Assembly: GCA_014656175.1 (NCBI GenBank)
Contig: BNBX01000009.1
Span: forward strand, 124,001-188,000
Reading direction: 5' to 3'
Source of the DNA: Streptomyces werraensis
Lineage (GTDB): Bacteria > Actinomycetota > Actinomycetes > Streptomycetales > Streptomycetaceae
Length of the DNA: 64,000 bases
The notes under the pieces were generated by a model that was given only the letters and a program-made list of their open reading frames with translations, had not been told where the DNA came from and did not search any database. Both the position numbers and the translations under genes were made by a program. Below, in pieces: positions 50,662 to 59,189 of the stretch. Positions within the stretch are counted from its first letter, which is position 1, and each line of letters opens with the position of its first letter.

Positions 50662-51945
50662 TCACCCCTCCAGCAGCGCCTGGCCCACATACTCGCCCTC
50701 CGCCGCCCCGCCCGGGACCGCGAACAGCCCGCTCGTCTCGTGACGGATGAACGGCGTCAGCGCGTCGCCCCGGTCAAGCTTGCGCTGCACCGGCACGAAG
50801 CCGCGCAGCGGGTCCGCCTGCCAGCAGACGAACAGCAGACCCGCGTCCGGCGTCCCGTCCGCGTCGATGCCGTCGTGGTACGAGAACGGCCGGCGCAGCA
50901 TCGCGGCCCCGCCGTTCTGATCGGGCCGGGTGATGCGCGCGTGGGCGTTGACGGGGACGACCAGATTGCCCTGGGCGTCGGTCTTCTCCAGGTCCATCTC
51001 GGTCGTCTCGTCACCCCCGGAGAGCGGGGCGCCGTCCGCCTTGCGCCGCCCGATGACGCCCTCCTGCTCCCTGGACGACAGCTTCTCCCAGTCGTCCAGC
51101 AGCATGCGGATCCGGCGGACGACCACGTAGGAGCCGTTCCCCATCCAGGAGGGCTCGCCCTGCTCCGGCACGAAGATCCGCTCGTCGAAGTCGGGCTCCT
51201 CGGGCTTCGGATTGCGGGTGCCGTCGACCTGGCCCATCAGATTGCGGGTGGTCATCGGGCGTGCGGTGGCCCCCGGTGAGCGGTTGAAGCCGTTCATCTG
51301 CCAGCGCACCCGGGCCGCCGCGCCCGCGTCCTTCTGCACCGCGCGCAGGGCGTGGAACGCCACGAGGGCGTCGTCGGCGCCGATCTGCACCCACAGGTCC
51401 CCGTCACTGCGCGCCCGGTCGAGGCGGTCGGAGGAGAAGGCGGGCAGCGGGTCCAGAGCGGCCGGACGCTGCTTCTCCAGCCCGGTGCGCGCGAAGAAGC
51501 TGTGTCCGAAGCCGAAGGTCAGGGTCAGCGAGGAGGGCCCGGCGTCACGGGCCACGTCGCTGTCACCCTCGGTGTCGAACTCCCCTGCCATCAGCCGCCG
51601 GGCGGTGTCCGACCAGCGGCGCAGCAGCGCGGCCGCCTCCTTGCGTCCGGCGCCGGGCGCAAGGTCGAAGGCGAGGAGATGGCCGCGCGACTGGAGCGGG
51701 TCGGTGATGCCCGGCTGGTGTTTCACGTGAAACGGCAGTTTTGTCGCGCCGACCGAGGTGAGCGGGGTGGCGCCGGAGGGTGCCGACGCGTACCCGACGG
51801 CACCGCCGGCCGCCCCGAGCACAAGCCCGGTGGCGCCGGCCGTGCCGAGCAGGCGTCGCCGCGAGATGCCCGCCCCGGAGGCGGCGGATTCCGCCCGGGG
51901 TTCCTCCTCGGGGGTGAGGGTCTGCGACAGGGAAGGGTCAGCCAT
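50662..51945 (-). CDS. dtpA: Tat-exported DyP-type haem peroxidase DtpA
   Basis: The product has 427 residues. The twin-arginine signal is SRRRLLG near residue 28. The peroxidase domain has the GxxDG motif (GQVDGTRN) with the catalytic distal aspartate. In S. lividans DtpA is needed, with the Cu chaperones ECuC and Sco, for maturation of the copper oxidase GlxA and development. Both chaperone genes are downstream of the same promoter direction here, which supports the name over generic EfeB. parS site 7 lies in the coding sequence at residues 72-76 (FHVKH), in the linker after the signal. Confidence 0.9.
   Translation of the reverse strand: MADPSLSQTLTPEEEPRAESAASGAGISRRRLLGTAGATGLVLGAAGGAVGYASAPSGATPLTSVGATKLPFHVKHQPGITDPLQSRGHLLAFDLAPGAGRKEAAALLRRWSDTARRLMAGEFDTEGDSDVARDAGPSSLTLTFGFGHSFFARTGLEKQRPAALDPLPAFSSDRLDRARSDGDLWVQIGADDALVAFHALRAVQKDAGAAARVRWQMNGFNRSPGATARPMTTRNLMGQVDGTRNPKPEEPDFDERIFVPEQGEPSWMGNGSYVVVRRIRMLLDDWEKLSSREQEGVIGRRKADGAPLSGGDETTEMDLEKTDAQGNLVVPVNAHARITRPDQNGGAAMLRRPFSYHDGIDADGTPDAGLLFVCWQADPLRGFVPVQRKLDRGDALTPFIRHETSGLFAVPGGAAEGEYVGQALLEG
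51720..51733. other. parS site 7, within dtpA
   Basis: GTTTCACGTGAAAC, perfect, is read on the minus strand as the codons for FHVKH (residues 72-76 of DtpA). It is the only parS of the seven that lies wholly inside an expressed reading frame. Confidence 0.9.
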
Positions 51946-51951
51946 GGTGGT

Positions 51952-53958
51952 TCAGCCGATCTGAGCGTTCTTGGAGACGGTCACCTGGTCGATGTCGGAG
52001 GTCCGCACGGTTACCTCGACCTTCCAGTCGCCGGCCATGGGGATCTGCACTCCGCTCGCCGACCAGTGTCCGGTGGCGATGCGGTCGGGTGCGACGGGCA
52101 GCGGCCCGATGTCCTGGGCGGCGAGAGTGAGCGCGATCTTCACCTCGGGCACGTCGACGGGCGTGCCGTCAGGTCCCTCGACGTAGACGTGCAGGGCGTT
52201 GTCGCCGGCCTGGGCGGGGTCGAGGTCGATCGAGACGACGCCCTTGCCGTTCTTGCCGCCGGTGTCGAAGGGCATGGTCAGGCTCACCGCGCCACTGCCC
52301 TGCCCGGTCGCCGAGGCCGAGGACGACGTGGCGGCGGCCGCCCGCGCGTCCTGCTCGGTGCGCCCCGGCTCGGTCTGCGTCAGCACGGTTGTCACGGCCA
52401 GCAGGACGACGGCGACGCCCGCCTCGGCGAGCACCGAGCGGCGCAGCCCGAAGCGGTTCGGGTCGGCGTCCCGCAGCCGCTTCTGCCGGGCGGCCTCCGC
52501 CGCGGCCCGCTGCCGGGCGAGCTGCGCGGCCCGCACGGAGTCCTGTCCGGCCGCGTCGTTCTGCGCCTTGGACGCCTTGGACGCTTCGGATGTTTTGGGC
52601 GTCTCGGACGCCTCGGCCGGGACGGTACCGGCCGGCTGCTTCTCCTCCTCGGCCCGCTCGGTGCCCTCGGCCGCCGCGGACACACGGGCGTCGGCCAGCC
52701 GTTGCGTCCAGCGCCGCGACAGGAAGGCGACGGCGACCATCACGGCCACCAGCGCGATCTTGACGAGGAGCAGCTGCCCGTAACGGGTGTCGGTGAAGGC
52801 GGACCACGAGCCGAGCTGCCGCCAGCTCTGGTAGACGCCGGTGACGGCCAGCGTCACCACGCTGCCGAAGGCGAGGCGCGAGAACCGCCGGACGGCGTCC
52901 CGTCCGACCGGCGTCTCCACGGGCGCGCGGTAGAGCGCGACGAGGAGGGCGGTGAGCCCGCCCAGCCAGGCGGCGACCGCCAGCAGGTGCACCACGTCGA
53001 CCGGCATGGCCACGCCCGCCTGGAGACCCTGCGAGGCGTGCTCGGACATGGCCCAGCTCGCGGCAAGCCCGGCCGCGACGACCGTCCCGCCGAGGGCCAG
53101 CCCGAAGGTCAGGTCCCGTTTGTCCGGCTCGCCGCCGTCGCTCTCGGCGGCACGGTCCGGGTCACCGGCGTCCGCCGTGCGGGCGTACGCCCCGAACAGC
53201 ACCGCGATGAACAGCGCCGCCGCCGCGAGCAGCAGCAGCCGCGACACCAGGGCCGCGCCCGTCTTGGTCTGGAGCACGTCCCCCAGCAGCTCCAGGTCGA
53301 AGACGTCGCCGATCCTGCCGGAGGTGGTGTAGGAGCCGCGCAGCATCAGCAGGCCCAGGGTCGCCGCGGTGAGCGCGAGCCAACCGGAGACGACCAGACG
53401 CTGGACCGCCCGCACCCGCGCCCCCGGAGCCCAGCAGGCGAGGACGAAGCAGGCGCCGCCCGCCAGGACGACGAAGCCCGCGTAGGAGACGTAGCGGCCG
53501 AAGCCGTAGAGCCACCCCACGAGGCCCTCGTCGGAGCCCTGCGCGGAAACCGCGACGGTGGTCTCCGAGGGGGCGCCGATGGAGAAGGTGAAGGCGCCGG
53601 CGACCGGGTGGCTGTCGGCGGACACCACTTGGTAGGCCACCGTGTAGGTGCCGTCGGGCAGCCCGCTCACCAGCCGCACGCTGTACGTGGTGCCGCTGGG
53701 GTTGGCCGGGTCGCCCTTGTCCACCCGCTCGCCCTTGGGGTCGAGCACCCGCACGGAGTCGTCGCCGACCGCGACCGGCTCCGAGAAGGTGAGCGACAGC
53801 TGTGGGGGCGCGGTGTCGACCACCGCCCCCTGCGCGGGGTCGCTGCCGGTCAGCGCGGCGTGCGCGGAGGCGGGAGCGGCCCCGGCGAGGAGCGCGCCGG
53901 CGACGGCCAGGATCAGCAGCACCAGGGTCCGTACGCGGGGGGCGATGGTCTGGGTCAC
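51952..53958 (-). CDS. CopC-CopD fusion copper resistance/uptake protein
   Basis: The product has 668 residues. A signal peptide ends near ASA; H33, the mature N-terminal copper ligand, follows directly. The CopC domain (about 33-130) has the second and third ligands D115 and H117 in SADSHP. The CopD domain has about eight helices (about 150-440). A long acidic and lysine-rich disordered loop follows at about 430-520, then one helix and a C-terminal YtkA-like copper-binding domain (about 560-668). It probably moves Cu across the membrane. It lies six bases upstream of dtpA and 13 downstream of ecuC, part of one operon. Confidence 0.9.
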   Translation of the reverse strand: MTQTIAPRVRTLVLLILAVAGALLAGAAPASAHAALTGSDPAQGAVVDTAPPQLSLTFSEPVAVGDDSVRVLDPKGERVDKGDPANPSGTTYSVRLVSGLPDGTYTVAYQVVSADSHPVAGAFTFSIGAPSETTVAVSAQGSDEGLVGWLYGFGRYVSYAGFVVLAGGACFVLACWAPGARVRAVQRLVVSGWLALTAATLGLLMLRGSYTTSGRIGDVFDLELLGDVLQTKTGAALVSRLLLLAAAALFIAVLFGAYARTADAGDPDRAAESDGGEPDKRDLTFGLALGGTVVAAGLAASWAMSEHASQGLQAGVAMPVDVVHLLAVAAWLGGLTALLVALYRAPVETPVGRDAVRRFSRLAFGSVVTLAVTGVYQSWRQLGSWSAFTDTRYGQLLLVKIALVAVMVAVAFLSRRWTQRLADARVSAAAEGTERAEEEKQPAGTVPAEASETPKTSEASKASKAQNDAAGQDSVRAAQLARQRAAAEAARQKRLRDADPNRFGLRRSVLAEAGVAVVLLAVTTVLTQTEPGRTEQDARAAAATSSSASATGQGSGAVSLTMPFDTGGKNGKGVVSIDLDPAQAGDNALHVYVEGPDGTPVDVPEVKIALTLAAQDIGPLPVAPDRIATGHWSASGVQIPMAGDWKVEVTVRTSDIDQVTVSKNAQIG

Positions 53959-53971
53959 AGGGGTGTCTCCC

Positions 53972-54421
53972 TCAGTGTCCGGTGGGCGGGCGGTAGGTGG
54001 CCGGCTTCACCGGGAGCTCGACCGTGACGGGGTCGGAGTGGGCGAAACGCAGTTCGACGGAGACCTTCTGACCCTGCTTCGGCTTGCGCTTCAGCTGCTC
54101 GAACATCAGATGGTTGCCGCCGCTCTCCAGCACGAGGCTGCCGTGGGCCGGGATGTCGAGGGACTCGACCTCCCGCATCGACCCGTCGACGGTCTCGTGC
54201 ACGGTTACCTGGCCGGCGACGTCACTGCTGACCGAGGTCAGCCGGTCCGCGGCGTCGCCGGCGTTCGTGATCGTGAGGAAGCCCGCCGCCAGGTCCGACA
54301 CCGGCTGCGGCATGTACGCGGCGCCGACCGACAGCCGCGCCGAGCCGTCGTCCGAACCGCCGCACGCGGTCAGGGCGAGCGCGCCGGCCAGGGCGAGGGC
54401 GGCGGCCGCGCGGCGCCTCAC
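53972..54421 (-). CDS. ecuC: Extracytoplasmic copper chaperone PCu(A)C (ECuC)
   Basis: The product has 149 residues. A lipoprotein signal ends LTAC (C20), so it is tethered outside the membrane. The Cu(I) motif H-x-n-M-x21-H-x-M is complete: H75, M82, H104 and M106 (NHLM). It passes copper to Sco and to the peroxidase/oxidase pathway. The ATG overlaps the sco stop codon (ATGA at 54418-54421). It is the Streptomyces ECuC gene by motif and by its position next to sco. Confidence 0.92.
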   Translation of the reverse strand: MRRRAAAALALAGALALTACGGSDDGSARLSVGAAYMPQPVSDLAAGFLTITNAGDAADRLTSVSSDVAGQVTVHETVDGSMREVESLDIPAHGSLVLESGGNHLMFEQLKRKPKQGQKVSVELRFAHSDPVTVELPVKPATYRPPTGH

Positions 54422-55074
54422 GGGTTCTCACCCTTGATGATCCTGGGCAGGTCCTGGGTGTAGTCCTCGACGGTGGCGTCCTCGCCGTAGAGGACGTAAC
54501 CGCCGTCCGTCCTGGGGGAGAAGGCGATGACCTGGGTGCCGTGGTCGGAGACGGTCTTGCCGTTGTCGTCCTTGCGCGGCGGGTCGATGGAGATGCCGAG
54601 CGTGCGGGCGCCGGCCTGGATGGTGGCGAAGTCGCCGGTCAGGCCGACGACCTGGGAGTCGATGCCCTTGAGCCACTTGCCGAGCTCGGCCGGGGTGTCC
54701 CGCTCCGGGTCGGTGGTGACGAACACGATCCGCAGCTGGTCCTGCTGCTCCTTCGGGAGCTGCTTCTTGGCCACCGCGAGGTTGTTCATCGTCAGCGGGC
54801 AGACGTCGGGGCAGTGCGTGTAGCCGAAGTAGATCAGCGTGGGCCTGCCCGCGGTCTGCTCGCGGAAGTCGTACGGCTTGCCCTGGGTGTCGGTGAGGAC
54901 GAGGTCGGGCTTCTCGAAGGGCTTGTCGAGGACGGTGGCCGCCTTCTGGCCGCCGCTTTCCTCGGACACCACGGAGACGGGCGAGTCACTGGCGCCGTCG
55001 TCGCCGCCGCAGGCGGTGAGGGTCAGCGGGAGGACGGCGAGCAGAGCCGCCGCCGCGAGGGTCTTCTTGCGCAT
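54418..55074 (-). CDS. sco: Sco copper chaperone (SCO1/SenC family)
   Basis: The product has 218 residues. A lipoprotein signal ends with C22 (LTAC). The thioredoxin-like domain has the copper-binding CxxxC in THCPDVC (C88, C92) and a later conserved histidine in SDHGTQV (about H178). It receives Cu from ECuC and delivers it to GlxA and to cytochrome oxidase. It is translationally coupled to ecuC through the ATGA overlap, and the gene upstream (YcnI family) lies 88 bases away. Confidence 0.95.
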   Translation of the reverse strand: MRKKTLAAAALLAVLPLTLTACGGDDGASDSPVSVVSEESGGQKAATVLDKPFEKPDLVLTDTQGKPYDFREQTAGRPTLIYFGYTHCPDVCPLTMNNLAVAKKQLPKEQQDQLRIVFVTTDPERDTPAELGKWLKGIDSQVVGLTGDFATIQAGARTLGISIDPPRKDDNGKTVSDHGTQVIAFSPRTDGGYVLYGEDATVEDYTQDLPRIIKGENP

Positions 55075-55162
55075 GGGATGGTCCTGGAAGTGGGTGTGCG
55101 GCGCGCACCGGGAGGCCGCGGGGCCGCGGCCGGCCCCGGCGCGCGCCGTGGAGAGGGGAGGC

Positions 55163-55903
55163 TCAGGCGGTGCGCCGGCGCCCGGCGAGCACGCCGTACG
55201 CGACGCCCGCGGCGCCGACCACGATGCCGACGACGCCCAGCACGCGGGCGGTGGTGTCGGTGCCGCCGGAGTCGCCGTCGGACGCGGCGGACGTCTCGGC
55301 GGAAGCCTTCTCCGCGTCGTCGGACGCCTTGTCGTCGGCGGCGGCGCCGTGCCCGTGGCCGTCCTCGGCAGGAGCGGTCAGATCGAGGACCGGGGCCGGG
55401 TTGTCGGGCTCGTCCTGGCCCTCCTGCGGCACCTCGATCCAGCGGACGACCTCCTTGCTGGAGTACGTCTGCAGGGCCTTGAAGACGAGCTGGTCGGTGT
55501 CCTCGGGCAGCGTGCCGACGGACACCGGGAACTTCTGGAAGAAGCCCGGCTTGATCCCCTCGCCCTTGGCGGTCCAGGTGACCTTGGAGACGGCCTCGTC
55601 GATCTTCTTGCCGTGCACCTCGAGCGGCTCGGCCAGGCGCGACTTGGTGACCTTGATGTCCCAGCCGTCGACGGGCTGCGGCAGCACGGACGACAGGGGG
55701 TGGTCCGACGGGAAGGTGACCTCGAGCTTGGTGGTCGAGGCGTTGTCCCGCTCGTTGGGGACCTTGAAGCCGACGACCGCGTAGCCGCCCTTCGGGGCCT
55801 CACCCTCGGGCTGCACGCTGACGTGCGCGAAGCAGGGGGAGGACACGGCGAGGACGGCGGCGCCGGCGACGGCGCCGGCGGCGGCGATACGGGAAGCCTT
55901 CAT
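55163..55903 (-). CDS. ycnI: YcnI-family (DUF1775) copper-binding membrane-anchored protein
   Basis: The product has 246 residues. The signal peptide ends at A26, and the mature N-terminus begins with H27 (HVSVQPEGEAPKGGY), the copper ligand position in YcnI. A conserved tryptophan follows in the WDIKVTKSRL segment. A disordered acidic and alanine-rich region lies at about 180-210, then one C-terminal helix with a basic RRRTA end, typical of YcnI. It probably binds Cu outside the cell. It is the second gene of the copper operon by direction of reading. Confidence 0.88.
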   Translation of the reverse strand: MKASRIAAAGAVAGAAVLAVSSPCFAHVSVQPEGEAPKGGYAVVGFKVPNERDNASTTKLEVTFPSDHPLSSVLPQPVDGWDIKVTKSRLAEPLEVHGKKIDEAVSKVTWTAKGEGIKPGFFQKFPVSVGTLPEDTDQLVFKALQTYSSKEVVRWIEVPQEGQDEPDNPAPVLDLTAPAEDGHGHGAAADDKASDDAEKASAETSAASDGDSGGTDTTARVLGVVGIVVGAAGVAYGVLAGRRRTA

Positions 55904-56083
55904 GGCAGAAGCACTCCGCTTCGTAGAGGTTTCACGGACGGTGAGGGATACGCGGCGCGGACGGCGGTCGCTCCGCTCGGCGGGACGACGGCCGGGCGCA
56001 CGCGGCGGAACCGGCGCACACGCGTGCCGCGCGGAGGCGTCCCTCGTCCCGTCCGGAACCCCGGAACGGTGGGTCGCCCCGCG

Positions 56084-56866
56084 TCAGGCGGCGAGTGCGA
56101 GTGCGGAGGCCTCCGCCGGGGGACCCCGGCGGATCACCGTGTGATGCAGCCCCGCGGAGCGCGGGGGACGTGGTGCGGGCAGCGCGGTGCGCGGGGTGAT
56201 CGGGCCGGCCTGGGGCGCGCCGGGGAGTCCGGCGCGCAGGGCTCGCACCAGGGCGAGCGCCCCGCGGAGCGACCGCACGAGGGCGCCCTCGGCGACCCCC
56301 TGCGCGGACAGGTCGGCCAGGCGCAGCAGTGCCAGGTCGCCCCGGCGCAGCAGCCACCCCGCGACCAGCGCGGCGAGGACGTGCCCGAGCAGCATCGGCA
56401 GCGACGGCAGCAGCGAGGCCGGTCCGGCCGCCACGGCGTCGGTCGCGTGGGCACCGGGCCTGTGCGGGGCGATGCGGGCGTCGGCGAGCACCCGCTGGGC
56501 CTCGGCCGGGCTGAGCGCGCGGGGCCCGCACAGCAGGCGGGCGGCCTGGGCGACCAGAGCGGCGTCGGACACGGCGCCCGTGGGCGTGCCGTGCTGCCCG
56601 AGTCCGAACAGCGTGTGCAGCGCGGTCTGCCCGCCGGCCAGCAGCGCGGTGATCACCGGCAGCGGACGGGTGCGCCCGGCGAGCGGCACGGCGACGGCGG
56701 CCGCCGCGAGGAATCCCGCGCCGAGCGTCCAGAGCGGGACGGCGTCGCAGGCGGCGAGCGAGTGGCCTGCCCCGGCCAGCACGACGCAGACCGCGGCGAA
56801 CACCGCGGCCCGCAGAATCCGGAGTCCTCGTCCGGCGCGCGTCGTGCGCGGATAAGGGGCAGACAT
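56084..56866 (-). CDS. Membrane protein at the head of the copper cluster
   Basis: The product has 260 residues with about five hydrophobic helices, two near the N-terminus (AAVFAAVCVVLAGAGHSLAAC, then LGAGFLAAAAVAVPLAG), one near HTLFGLGQHG and two around LGHVLAALVAGWLLRRGDLALL. It has several histidines close to the membrane. I do not recognise the family, but a protein of this type recurs upstream of YcnI in Streptomyces copper clusters. It lies 180 bp upstream of ycnI and may have its own promoter. Confidence 0.75.
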   Translation of the reverse strand: MSAPYPRTTRAGRGLRILRAAVFAAVCVVLAGAGHSLAACDAVPLWTLGAGFLAAAAVAVPLAGRTRPLPVITALLAGGQTALHTLFGLGQHGTPTGAVSDAALVAQAARLLCGPRALSPAEAQRVLADARIAPHRPGAHATDAVAAGPASLLPSLPMLLGHVLAALVAGWLLRRGDLALLRLADLSAQGVAEGALVRSLRGALALVRALRAGLPGAPQAGPITPRTALPAPRPPRSAGLHHTVIRRGPPAEASALALAA

Positions 56867-57086
56867 GGCTGCCTCATCATCGCACCAGCCCCCGGGGCGC
56901 CGTACGCCAGGTCCGCAAGATGAGGTACGACCGTAAGATCACCTGTGCGGTGCGGCGTCCCACATACACCGATCGGATCCCCGGTACACCCGCCATATGG
57001 GCGGTGTCACGTCAACTTCGTGCTTACCGGTCACTACTCAGGGCAATACGTAACGGTATGTCGAGCCGCAGCCAGGAGGCTGGAGC

Positions 57087-57542
57087 ATGAGCATCTGGTG
57101 GTCACTCCATCTGCGGCGTGATGCCGCCAGCGTGCCGCTCGCCCGGCGCCTGCTGCTCGGCACCATGGAGACCGCGGGCGTCGACCCCGAGATCTCCTAC
57201 GACCTGTCCGTCGCCCTCAGCGAAGCCTGCGCGAACGCCGTGGAGCACGGCGGCGGCGCCACGCGCGACCACGCGTCGGAGGCGTTCCGGGTGACCGCGT
57301 ACCTCGACGGCGAGAAGTGCCGCATCGAGGTCGCCGACGCCGGCCCCGGTTTCCCCGCCGCCGGGACCCGCCCCCGCCCCCGGCCCGTCCCCGCCGAGGC
57401 GGAGCACGGCCGCGGCCTGTGCCTCATCGAGCAACTGGCCGACCACGTCCACATCGGCAACAAACCGGGCCGCGGCGGCGCGGTGGTGAGCTTCGACAAG
57501 ATCCTCAAGTGGCGCGAGGACGCGCCACTGACAGCGGTCTAG
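57087..57542 (+). CDS. HATPase_c-domain regulatory protein (RsbW/anti-sigma-like)
   Basis: The product has 151 residues of the GHKL ATPase fold. The N-box is EACANAVEHGGG (residues about 46-57), the G1 box is VADAGPGF and the G2 box is EHGRGLCLIEQLAD. The lack of other domains is typical of anti-sigma kinases and their Streptomyces relatives. The ATG at 57087 follows a CAGGAGG site. It is monocistronic and divergent from the copper cluster. A terminator with an 11-bp stem follows the stop codon. Confidence 0.87.
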   Translation: MSIWWSLHLRRDAASVPLARRLLLGTMETAGVDPEISYDLSVALSEACANAVEHGGGATRDHASEAFRVTAYLDGEKCRIEVADAGPGFPAAGTRPRPRPVPAEAEHGRGLCLIEQLADHVHIGNKPGRGGAVVSFDKILKWREDAPLTAV

Positions 57543-57556
57543 GGCACACGACGCGA

Positions 57557-57582
57557 GCCCCTCCCGGCGATCCGGGAGGGGC
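57557..57582. terminator. Terminator between convergent genes
   Basis: A perfect 11-bp stem (57557-57567 with 57572-57582) with tetraloop CGAT lies between the HATPase gene and the convergent aminopeptidase gene. Confidence 0.85.
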
Positions 57583-57608
57583 CCACGTCCGTGCGTGCCG
57601 GGTGCGGC

Positions 57609-59072
57609 TCAGCCCTTGAGGCCCGCCATCCACGCCTCCACCTCGTCCGAGCGGCGGGGCAGGGCCGAGGACAGGTTCTTGTTGCCGTCCTCGGTGACCA
57701 GGATGTCGTCCTCGATGCGGACGCCGATGCCCCGGTACTCCTCGGGGACCGTCAGGTCGTCGGCCTGGAAGTACAGGCCCGGCTCGACGGTGAGGACCAT
57801 GCCCGGCTCGAGCGTGCCGTCGACGTAGGTCTCGGTGCGCGCGACGGCGCAGTCGTGGACGTCCATGCCGAGCATGTGACCGGTGCCGTGCAGCGTCCAG
57901 CGGCGCTGCAGACCCAGTTCCAGCACCCGCTCCACCGGGCCCTCGACCAGGCCCCATTCGACGAGCCGCTCGGCCAGCACGCGCTGCGCGGCGTCGTGGA
58001 AGTCGCGGTACTTCGCTCCCGGCCTCACCGCCGCGATGCCCGCCTCCTGGGCGTCGTACACCGCGTCGTAGATCTTCTTCTGCAGCTCGGTGTAGCGGCC
58101 GTCGACCGGCAGCGTCCGCGTGACGTCGGCGGTGTAGTACGTGTGCGTCTCCACGCCGGCGTCGAGCAGCAGCAGGTCGCCGGAGCGGACCGGGCCGTCG
58201 TTGCGCACCCAGTGCAGGGTGCAGGCGTGCGGGCCCGCGGCGCAGATGGAGCCGTAGCCGACGTCGTTGCCCTCTACGCGGGCGCGCAGGAAGAACGTTC
58301 CCTCGATGTAGCGCTCGCTGGTGGCCTGGGCCTTGTCGAGGACCTTCACCACGTCCTCGAAGCCGCGCACGGTGGAGTCGACGGCCTTCTGCAGCTCGCC
58401 GATCTCGAAGTCGTCCTTGACCAGCCGCATCTCGGAGAGGAAGACGCGCAGTTCCTCGTCACGCTCGGCGGTGACCTTGTCGGTCAGCGCCGCCTCGATG
58501 CCGGCGTCGTAGCCGCGCACCACGCGGACCGGGCCGGTGGCCTCGCGCAGCGCGCCGGCCAGCTCGCGGACGTCGGAGGCGGGGATGCCGTACCGCTTCT
58601 CGGCCTCGGTGAGGGAGTGGCGGCGGCCCACCCACAGCTCGCCCTGGCCGTCCAGCCAGAACTCGCCGTTCTCGCGGTTGGAGCGGGGCAGGAGGTAGAT
58701 CGTCTCCTGGTGGCCGTCCGCCGTCGGCTCCATGACGAGGACGCCGTCCTCCGTCTGGTTGCCGGTGAGGTAGGCGTACTCGACGGACGCGCGGAACGGG
58801 TACTCCGTGTCGTTCGAGCGGGTCTTCAGATTGCCCGCCGGGATCACCAGGCGCTCACCGGGGAAGCGGGCGGACAGCGCCGCGCGGCGGGCGGCGGTCC
58901 GTGCGGCCTGCGGGATCGGCTCCAGGTCGCGCAGCTCCGTGTCGGCCCAGCCGCTCCTCATGTTCTCGGCCAGCTCGTCGGACACGCCCGGGTACAGGCC
59001 GTTCTTCCGCTGCTTGACGGGCTCCTCGTCGGCAGTCTCCGGGGTCTCCGGCAGCTCCTCCGCCACGGTCAT
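57609..59072 (-). CDS. pepP: Xaa-Pro aminopeptidase
   Basis: The product has 487 residues. A creatinase-like N-terminal domain (about 40-210) precedes the pita-bread M24 domain. Metal ligands are visible in order: DAGVETHTYYTADVTRTLP (two aspartates), HGTGHMLGMDVHD (histidine), VEPGLY (glutamate) and GVRIEDD (glutamate). It removes N-terminal residues next to proline in the cytoplasm. The start ATG at 59072 opens MTVAEELPETPETADEEPVK, a typical acidic start in Streptomyces. It lies downstream of the PP2C gene on the same strand, 117 bases away. Confidence 0.94.
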   Translation of the reverse strand: MTVAEELPETPETADEEPVKQRKNGLYPGVSDELAENMRSGWADTELRDLEPIPQAARTAARRAALSARFPGERLVIPAGNLKTRSNDTEYPFRASVEYAYLTGNQTEDGVLVMEPTADGHQETIYLLPRSNRENGEFWLDGQGELWVGRRHSLTEAEKRYGIPASDVRELAGALREATGPVRVVRGYDAGIEAALTDKVTAERDEELRVFLSEMRLVKDDFEIGELQKAVDSTVRGFEDVVKVLDKAQATSERYIEGTFFLRARVEGNDVGYGSICAAGPHACTLHWVRNDGPVRSGDLLLLDAGVETHTYYTADVTRTLPVDGRYTELQKKIYDAVYDAQEAGIAAVRPGAKYRDFHDAAQRVLAERLVEWGLVEGPVERVLELGLQRRWTLHGTGHMLGMDVHDCAVARTETYVDGTLEPGMVLTVEPGLYFQADDLTVPEEYRGIGVRIEDDILVTEDGNKNLSSALPRRSDEVEAWMAGLKG

Positions 59073-59189
59073 CCTCCTCGATACGGCACTGGACCACCCC
59101 CCATCGTACGGTCGGCCGGAAACGGACGAACCGGGGAAGCGCCTGTTACCTCGGAGGCACGCGGAGTGAGGGCGCGCGGGATGGGCGGG

